Assembly: GCF_014642915.1 (NCBI RefSeq)
Contig: NZ_BMJE01000001.1
Coordinates: 124,001-188,000, forward strand
DNA: 64,000 bases
From: Flavobacterium suaedae
GTDB lineage: Bacteria > Bacteroidota > Bacteroidia > Flavobacteriales > Flavobacteriaceae
Direction: 5' to 3'
In this document: positions 59,017-64,000 of the stretch, in pieces
Layout of the letters: every line of letters begins with the position of its first letter
Numbering within the stretch: position 1 is the stretch's first letter
Notes under the pieces: generated by a model
Database searches by the model: none
The model's input: the letters and a program-made list of their open reading frames with translations, nothing else
What the model was told of the DNA's origin: nothing
Translations under genes and position numbers: made by a program

Positions 59017-61656
59017 ATGAGCGAAGATAACTTTGAACCTCAGGAAGGGGAAGAACTTTACGATAATACAGAACATCAGGAGCAGGGCGATACCATAACC
59101 AAAGTTACCGGTATGTATAAAGACTGGTTTTTGGATTATGCTTCATACGTTATACTGGAAAGGGCAGTACCGGCTATAGAGGACGGTTTTAAGCCTGTGC
59201 AACGCCGTATAATGCACTCGCTTAAAGAGCTTGATGATGGCAGGTATAATAAAGTAGCCAATGTAGTAGGGCACACTATGCAGTATCACCCGCACGGAGA
59301 TGCCAGTATAGGTGATGCTATGGTACAAATCGGTCAGAAAGATTTGCTTATAGACACTCAGGGTAACTGGGGTAACATATTAACAGGCGATAGTGCTGCT
59401 GCACCACGTTATATAGAAGCAAGACTATCTAAGTTTGCTCTGGATGTATTATACAGCCCAAAAATTACCACATGGCAACTATCGTATGACGGTCGTAAAA
59501 ATGAACCTGTAAATCTGCCTGTAAAATTCCCATTATTATTAGCACAGGGAGCAGAGGGTATTGCAGTAGGACTTTCTACCAAAGTATTACCTCATAACTT
59601 TAATGAGCTGATAGATGCTTCAATAAAAATATTAAAGAATAAACCGTTTACTATATATCCAGACTTCCCAACTGCGGGTATAGCGGATATGTCTAATTAT
59701 AACGAAGGTATGCGTGGCGGACGTGTGCGTGTGCGTGCCAGAATTAATCAGGTTGATAAAAGTACACTTGCCATAACCCAAATACCTTTTAGTACGACTA
59801 CATCATCCTTAATTGACAGTATTTTAAAGGCTAACGATAAGGGTAAGATAAAAATTAAGAAAATAGAGGATAATACCGCTGCTGATGTAGAGATATTAAT
59901 TCATTTACCTACAGGAGTATCGCCGGACAAAACTATTGATGCCTTATTTGCTTTTACAGCCTGTGAAACATCAATAGCACCATTAGGTTGTGTTATTCAA
60001 GACCATAAACCACTATTTATAGGAGTTAAGGATATGCTTAAAATGTCTACTCACCAAACGGTAGACTTATTAAAGCGTGAACTTGAAATTAAGCTTGATG
60101 AATTGGAAGAGCAATGGCACTTCCTTTCGTTAGAGCGTATATTTATAGAAAACAGAATATACCGCCTTATTGAAGAAGAGGAAACTTGGGAAGGCGTTAT
60201 AAAAGCTATAGATGAAGGACTTAAACCTTTTACTAAAAACTTAAAAAGAGCTGTTACCGAAGAAGATATTATCAGGTTAACAGAAATTCGTATTAAGCGT
60301 ATTTCTAAGTTTGATATTGATAAAGCTCAAGAAAAAATTGAGGCTCTTGAAGGAGAAATAGCTCAGGTTAAGCATCATCTTGAACATATTATTGATTTTG
60401 CTATAGATTATTTCCGTAACCTGAAAGAAAAATACGGTAAAGGCAGGGAGCGTAAAACAGAACTTCGCAACTTTGATAATATTGAGGCGGCAAAGGTTGT
60501 GATGCGTAATACTAAGCTGTATGTAAACCGTTCGGAAGGTTTTATAGGTACAGGTCTTAAAAAAGATGAATATGTTGCTGATTGTAGTGATATAGATGAT
60601 GTTATTGTTTTCCTTAGAGATGGTAGCATGATAGTTACTAAAGTAGATGTAAAAACCTTTGTAGGTAAAGACATATTGTATGTGGCTATATTCACAAAAG
60701 GCGATAAGCGTACTACGTATAATATGATTTACCGTGACGGCAGGTCGGCACCTTCTTACGTAAAGCGTTTTAATGTAACATCGGTAACCAGAGACAGGGC
60801 TTATGATCTTACAAGAGGTACAAAAGGCTCACAGGTACTGTATTTTTCAGGGAACCCTAACGGAGAAGCTGAGGTAGTTACTATTTATCTGAGACAAATA
60901 GGCAGCATTAAAAAGCTGAAATTTGAAATTGACTTTGCAGATATAGCTATAAAAGGACGAGCATCTAAAGGTAACACGGTTTCCAAATACCCAATTAAAC
61001 GTATTGAACTTAAAGAAAAAGGTATTTCTACTTTAAAGCCAAGACGTATTTGGTTTGATGAAACAGTGCAACGACTTAATGTTGAGGGTAGAGGAGAGCT
61101 TCTGGGTGAGTTTAAAGCAAATGACAGGTTATTGATAATTAATCAGTCAGGAAAAGTGAAAACTATTATACCGGAGTTAACTACTCATTTTGATGAAGAT
61201 ATGATAGTATTGGAAAAATGGAAGCCTACTAAACCTATTTCCGCTATTTATTATGATGGTGATAAAAAACGTTACTACGTAAAACGTTTTGTAATAGAAA
61301 ATGAAAACAAGGAAGAGCTGTTTATCTCTGAACATGAAGCCTCGCAGTTAGAAATAGTATCTACTGATTATAAACCTGTGGCTGAGATAGTATTTTCTAA
61401 AATTAAGGGTGTACAAAAAGATAATTTAGTTATAGAGCTTGAAGAGTTTATAGCAGTTAAGGGTATAAAAGCGCAAGGTAACCAGTTAACTGCTGATAAA
61501 ATAAAGCAAATAAACTTATTAGACCCATTACCTTTTGAAGAGCCAGAGGAAAAAGAACCTGAGGATATTGAAGTGAAAGATGAGAGTGAAATATTGGACA
61601 GCGATGATAAAAGTGAGCTTGATGATGACGGACAAATAACTATGAGTTGGGATTAA
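59017..61656 (+). CDS. parC: DNA topoisomerase IV subunit A
   Basis: The 879-residue subunit breaks and rejoins DNA. The catalytic tyrosine is Y132 in SAAAPRYIEARLSKF; the QRRIMHSL and HPHGDASIGD blocks (62-97) form the winged-helix region where quinolone-resistance changes arise in other species. Here the sequence after GNWG is ILTGDSAAAPRY. The C-terminal part (540-820) has the blade-like repeats of the beta-pinwheel, then a strongly acidic tail (EEPEEKEPEDIEVKDESEIL; SDDKSELDDDGQITMSWD). It is the second gene of parE-parC and is closed by a terminator at 61666-61696. Confidence 0.93.
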   Translation: MSEDNFEPQEGEELYDNTEHQEQGDTITKVTGMYKDWFLDYASYVILERAVPAIEDGFKPVQRRIMHSLKELDDGRYNKVANVVGHTMQYHPHGDASIGDAMVQIGQKDLLIDTQGNWGNILTGDSAAAPRYIEARLSKFALDVLYSPKITTWQLSYDGRKNEPVNLPVKFPLLLAQGAEGIAVGLSTKVLPHNFNELIDASIKILKNKPFTIYPDFPTAGIADMSNYNEGMRGGRVRVRARINQVDKSTLAITQIPFSTTTSSLIDSILKANDKGKIKIKKIEDNTAADVEILIHLPTGVSPDKTIDALFAFTACETSIAPLGCVIQDHKPLFIGVKDMLKMSTHQTVDLLKRELEIKLDELEEQWHFLSLERIFIENRIYRLIEEEETWEGVIKAIDEGLKPFTKNLKRAVTEEDIIRLTEIRIKRISKFDIDKAQEKIEALEGEIAQVKHHLEHIIDFAIDYFRNLKEKYGKGRERKTELRNFDNIEAAKVVMRNTKLYVNRSEGFIGTGLKKDEYVADCSDIDDVIVFLRDGSMIVTKVDVKTFVGKDILYVAIFTKGDKRTTYNMIYRDGRSAPSYVKRFNVTSVTRDRAYDLTRGTKGSQVLYFSGNPNGEAEVVTIYLRQIGSIKKLKFEIDFADIAIKGRASKGNTVSKYPIKRIELKEKGISTLKPRRIWFDETVQRLNVEGRGELLGEFKANDRLLIINQSGKVKTIIPELTTHFDEDMIVLEKWKPTKPISAIYYDGDKKRYYVKRFVIENENKEELFISEHEASQLEIVSTDYKPVAEIVFSKIKGVQKDNLVIELEEFIAVKGIKAQGNQLTADKIKQINLLDPLPFEEPEEKEPEDIEVKDESEILDSDDKSELDDDGQITMSWD

Positions 61657-61665
61657 TTAAATAAA

Positions 61666-61696
61666 AAAACAGCCCTGTAAAACTTAGGGCTGTTTT
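61666..61696. terminator. bidirectional terminator after parC
   Basis: Stem AAAACAGCCCT / AGGGCTGTTTT with a 9-nt loop, 10 nt after the parC stop and 22 nt before the convergent gene's stop. Confidence 0.87.
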
Positions 61697-61717
61697 AAAA
61701 ACTAAGAAAAAAGACAA

Positions 61718-63400
61718 TTATTTTTTAATTACTATTTTATGTTGAGATTTTGTTCCGTTTACTTCTAAATCTAACATATACATTCCGTTTTGAAGTCCTG
61801 AAACATTTATAGTATTTGCTGTAGCAGCATTCATTACATTTCTACCGGACATATCATATATAGTGTAATTTACATCAGCACCCAGTGTATTACTTATAGT
61901 TATTTGAGAAGACGCCGGGTTCGGATAAATTACTAATTCGTTAGTATCAAATTCTGTAGCACTAAGCGGTACCGAAGGTAACTCTACAAGCGCACCACCA
62001 TTAGCAGTAGCAGCCCATAATCCAAAAGCAGGTCCATTACTATTCATAGTAGGGTCTAAAAAACCACTTGCCAATACTGTTATTGCTGCACCTTCTAAAT
62101 TTAAGGTAGCAAGAGGAGCATCATATCTGGCAACAACTGTATTGCCATCGGCAGTTGTAACATCAAGTGTGTAATCCGCTGTAGCCAATTCTAAGTAACC
62201 GTCAAAGTTACCATACATAATGTCATCTACCACTGTGCCTGCAGGAACACTACTTTCTACTACATCAACTGTAGGAGCATCAGTTGCACCATGGAATACC
62301 AGAACATCTGTATTACTACCGTCCGTTGCCATTTCTCTACCCATCGCATAAACATATAATCCAAAAGGTTCATCGGGAGTATATCCTGAATCACTAACTA
62401 TACCATTAGCTATAACAATATAAGTTTCATTAACATCAAGTGTTGTTGTAAGGTTATAAATACTTTCGCTTGCCGATGTACTTGTAGAAGGAGCAATATC
62501 AATTGATATTTCTTCATTTGCCGGAGCATCTATAAAAGGAGTAGCTGTTCTGAAAGCAAAATCATCCTGTAAAATTTCACCATTTAGATAAACATCTACT
62601 GTTTGAGCAGCTAAATCGGCAGAATTGTGTATTACCTGAACTCTTGCTGTAAGTTCTGCTGTTGGTAACTCTACAAGAGGTCCACCGCTTGCTGTAGCAG
62701 CCCATAATCCAAAAGCAGGTCCTTCACTATTCATAGACGGGTCTAAAAAACCACTGGCTAATACTGTTATGGCTGCACCTTCTAAATTTAAAGTAGATAA
62801 TGGTGCCTGGTATGAAGCTACAGTTGTACTACCATCGGCAGTAGTAACACTCAATATGTAATCATCAGTAGGTAATTCAAGGTAGTTACCGTTAAAATCG
62901 CCATACATAATATCATCTACTACTGTACCTGCACCAAGAGCAGTTACGTCAACAGTAGGTGCATCTGTTGCACCATGAAATGCTAATACGTCGGTATTGG
63001 TACCTGCTGATGCATTTTCTCTACCCATAGCATAAACAGAAAGTTCAAATGGTTGTGCAGGTGAGTATCCCGTTTCACTTACTATTCCGTTAGCTACTAA
63101 AATATACGTTTCACCTTCTGTGAGAGTAGTGCTTAGTGTGTATATACCATCAGCATCAGATGTGCTTGTAGATGGAGCTACAACAATTTCTATTTCAGTT
63201 TCAGCAGGAGCATCTATAAATGGAGTAGCTGTTCTGAAAGCAAAATCATTTAATAATATAGTTCCGTCTAAATATACATCTACTTCATCAGCAGCTGCAT
63301 CTGCACAGTTGTGTATTACCTGAACCCTTGCATTTTGTGCTGTGGCTGTTAAGCCGATAAGGGCAAACATTAATGTAATAAGCTTTGTAAAGTTTTTCAT
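61718..63400 (-). CDS. DUF4397 domain protein with T9SS type A sorting domain
   Basis: A 560-residue secreted protein. Signal MKNFTKLITLMFALIGLTATAQ is followed by two DUF4397 repeats with nearly the same sequence: VQVIHNCADAAADEVDVYLD (about 25-240) and VQVIHNSADLAAQTVDVYLN (about 250-465). Each contains PFIDAPAxxEI, STSDA/SASESIY, an NTDVLxFHGATDAPTVDV and a GAAITVLASGFLDP segment. The last ~75 residues (NELVIYPNPASSQITISN to GTKSQHKIVIKK) form the Por/T9SS sorting domain, so the protein is exported by type IX secretion and attached at or released from the cell surface. Adhesive or binding function is inferred. Confidence 0.9.
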   Translation of the reverse strand: MKNFTKLITLMFALIGLTATAQNARVQVIHNCADAAADEVDVYLDGTILLNDFAFRTATPFIDAPAETEIEIVVAPSTSTSDADGIYTLSTTLTEGETYILVANGIVSETGYSPAQPFELSVYAMGRENASAGTNTDVLAFHGATDAPTVDVTALGAGTVVDDIMYGDFNGNYLELPTDDYILSVTTADGSTTVASYQAPLSTLNLEGAAITVLASGFLDPSMNSEGPAFGLWAATASGGPLVELPTAELTARVQVIHNSADLAAQTVDVYLNGEILQDDFAFRTATPFIDAPANEEISIDIAPSTSTSASESIYNLTTTLDVNETYIVIANGIVSDSGYTPDEPFGLYVYAMGREMATDGSNTDVLVFHGATDAPTVDVVESSVPAGTVVDDIMYGNFDGYLELATADYTLDVTTADGNTVVARYDAPLATLNLEGAAITVLASGFLDPTMNSNGPAFGLWAATANGGALVELPSVPLSATEFDTNELVIYPNPASSQITISNTLGADVNYTIYDMSGRNVMNAATANTINVSGLQNGMYMLDLEVNGTKSQHKIVIKK

Positions 63401-63592
63401 TTTTATAGATTTTTTTTGTTTAACATTGAATAAAATTAATTAAACAAAAATAATTTTGCACTTTTAGATTAGTAACTATAAGAAATAATTAACGGTTGTT
63501 TAAAATTATTTTTTCACATATAAAGTATTAATTATAAGTTTATTATAGGCTTTTTACGGATTTGTGTAAATAATGAAAGTTATAAAAATTAA

Positions 63593-63628
63593 ACAAAAAA
63601 CGACAGCTATATAGCTGTCGTTTTTTGT
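63593..63628 (-). terminator. palindromic terminator after the TerC-family gene
   Basis: ACAAAAAACGACAGCTATA / TATAGCTGTCGTTTTTTGT, a perfect inverted repeat. It follows the TerC-family stop (63645) on the minus strand and gives a T run. Confidence 0.84.
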
Positions 63629-63644
63629 TATGAAAAATATTTTG

Positions 63645-64000
63645 TTATTTATTTTTTCTCATTTTCATATTTAGGAATTCTACTGCCAGTGAGAAAGCAA
63701 TAGCAAAGTATAAATACCCTTTTGGTACGGCACCTACATGTTGCCCGGCAAGTTCAGCCCCCGAAAGATGCATACTTTCCGTTATTAGCATAAAACCGAT
63801 AAGTATAAGGAATGCAAGACCTAAAATTTGTATCGATGGGTTTTTGTTTACAAATTTACCTACCGGCACTGCAAACAGCATCATTACACTAACAGATATT
63901 ACTACAGCAGTAATCATAATGTATAAAGCACCTTCCAGTCCGTTGGTCATACCAACAGCTGTCAATATAGAGTCTACAGAGAATATAAGGTCAATTAAAA
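63645..64000 (-). CDS. TerC family integral membrane protein (partial, 5' end outside window)
   Basis: The C-terminal ~118 codons of a TerC/Alx-type membrane protein; the start lies beyond the right edge. The frame is open to the window end and reads LIDLIFSVDSILTAVGMTNG, the TerC signature with its Asp residues in the membrane, then ALYIMITAVVISVSVMMLFAVPVGKFV, ILGLAFLILIGFMLI and a GAVPKGYLYFAIAFSLAVEFLNMKMR end. TerC proteins are linked to tellurite resistance and to Mn2+ export in the Alx/MntP sense. The partner genes cannot be seen here. Confidence 0.88.
   Translation of the reverse strand, partial: LIDLIFSVDSILTAVGMTNGLEGALYIMITAVVISVSVMMLFAVPVGKFVNKNPSIQILGLAFLILIGFMLITESMHLSGAELAGQHVGAVPKGYLYFAIAFSLAVEFLNMKMRKNK

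Noticed and set aside
1..64000. CRISPR arrays, tRNA or rRNA genes
   Set aside because: I saw no regularly spaced direct repeats and no cloverleaf-like sequences while reading; a covariance-model scan was not available.

Overview
The window is a chromosomal stretch of a Bacteroidota bacterium, most probably a member of the Flavobacteriaceae. The evidence is AT-rich DNA, exact TAnnTTTG -7 promoter elements instead of E. coli-type -10 boxes, a secreted protein with a type IX secretion (Por) sorting tail, a Rho factor with the long Lys/Asn-rich insertion seen in this phylum, flavobacterial families such as DUF4293, many lipoproteins with an LxxC lipobox, and the neighbour pairs serC-serA and parE-parC. 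The frame has no rRNA, tRNA or CRISPR that I can see. Almost every convergent gene pair is separated by a strong, often perfectly palindromic hairpin terminator.

Left housekeeping part (1-22,200): the 5' end of rlmD, DUF1697, OsmC, a WYL regulator with DinB, rocD, a Smr protein, a cysteine desulfurase, an OmpW-like porin, a two-gene module ending in a Gly/Cys-rich tail (9385-10706), lpd, an ABC exporter with truA, a YfcE-type phosphoesterase, envelope lipoproteins, DUF4293, rho, a secreted protein and a 55-residue hydrophilic small gene.

Accessory island (22,215-31,227): I find a complete transposon of 8,997 bp (22,223-31,219). It has perfect 23-bp terminal inverted repeats and is bracketed by an 8-bp direct repeat TTAATTTA. 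Its transposase is of the IS1595 (ISXO2-like) type. The right-hand copy of the target repeat contains the stop codon of the neighbouring bestrophin-like gene, so the empty site can be reconstructed exactly. The cargo includes a GHKL-ATPase protein with a C-terminal PD-(D/E)XK-like nuclease motif plus a small partner, a P-loop protein coupled to a small Cys/His-rich protein, several Cys-rich or zinc-ribbon lipoproteins, and an HTH regulator with palindromic operators in the divergent promoter region. This is the best candidate for an undescribed system; a defence or genome-conflict role is an inference.

Right part (31,228-64,000): bestrophin-like channel, MscS, SDR, lipocalin-like lipoprotein, recG, a very AT-rich gene with a C-terminal HEPN-like Rx4H motif inserted just upstream of an M1 aminopeptidase, DUF2809, a UvrD/PcrA helicase, PRC-barrel, a Sua5/YrdC protein, serC-serA, an acyl-CoA reductase, a ferredoxin with a textbook promoter, ychF, a NYN/LOTUS protein followed by a second, decayed ychF 3' end, an FMN reductase/TIGR02117 operon, a transglutaminase-like protein, parE-parC, a DUF4397 T9SS cargo protein and the 3' end of a TerC-family gene.

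Functional themes: RNA and translation upkeep (rlmD, truA, Sua5/YrdC, ychF, rho), DNA topology and repair (recG, uvrD, parE-parC), serine synthesis (serC-serA), membrane tension and ion channels (mscS, bestrophin), and a layer of acquired genes at three places: the 9-kb transposon, the HEPN-like gene, and the NYN gene flanked by duplicated ychF ends.
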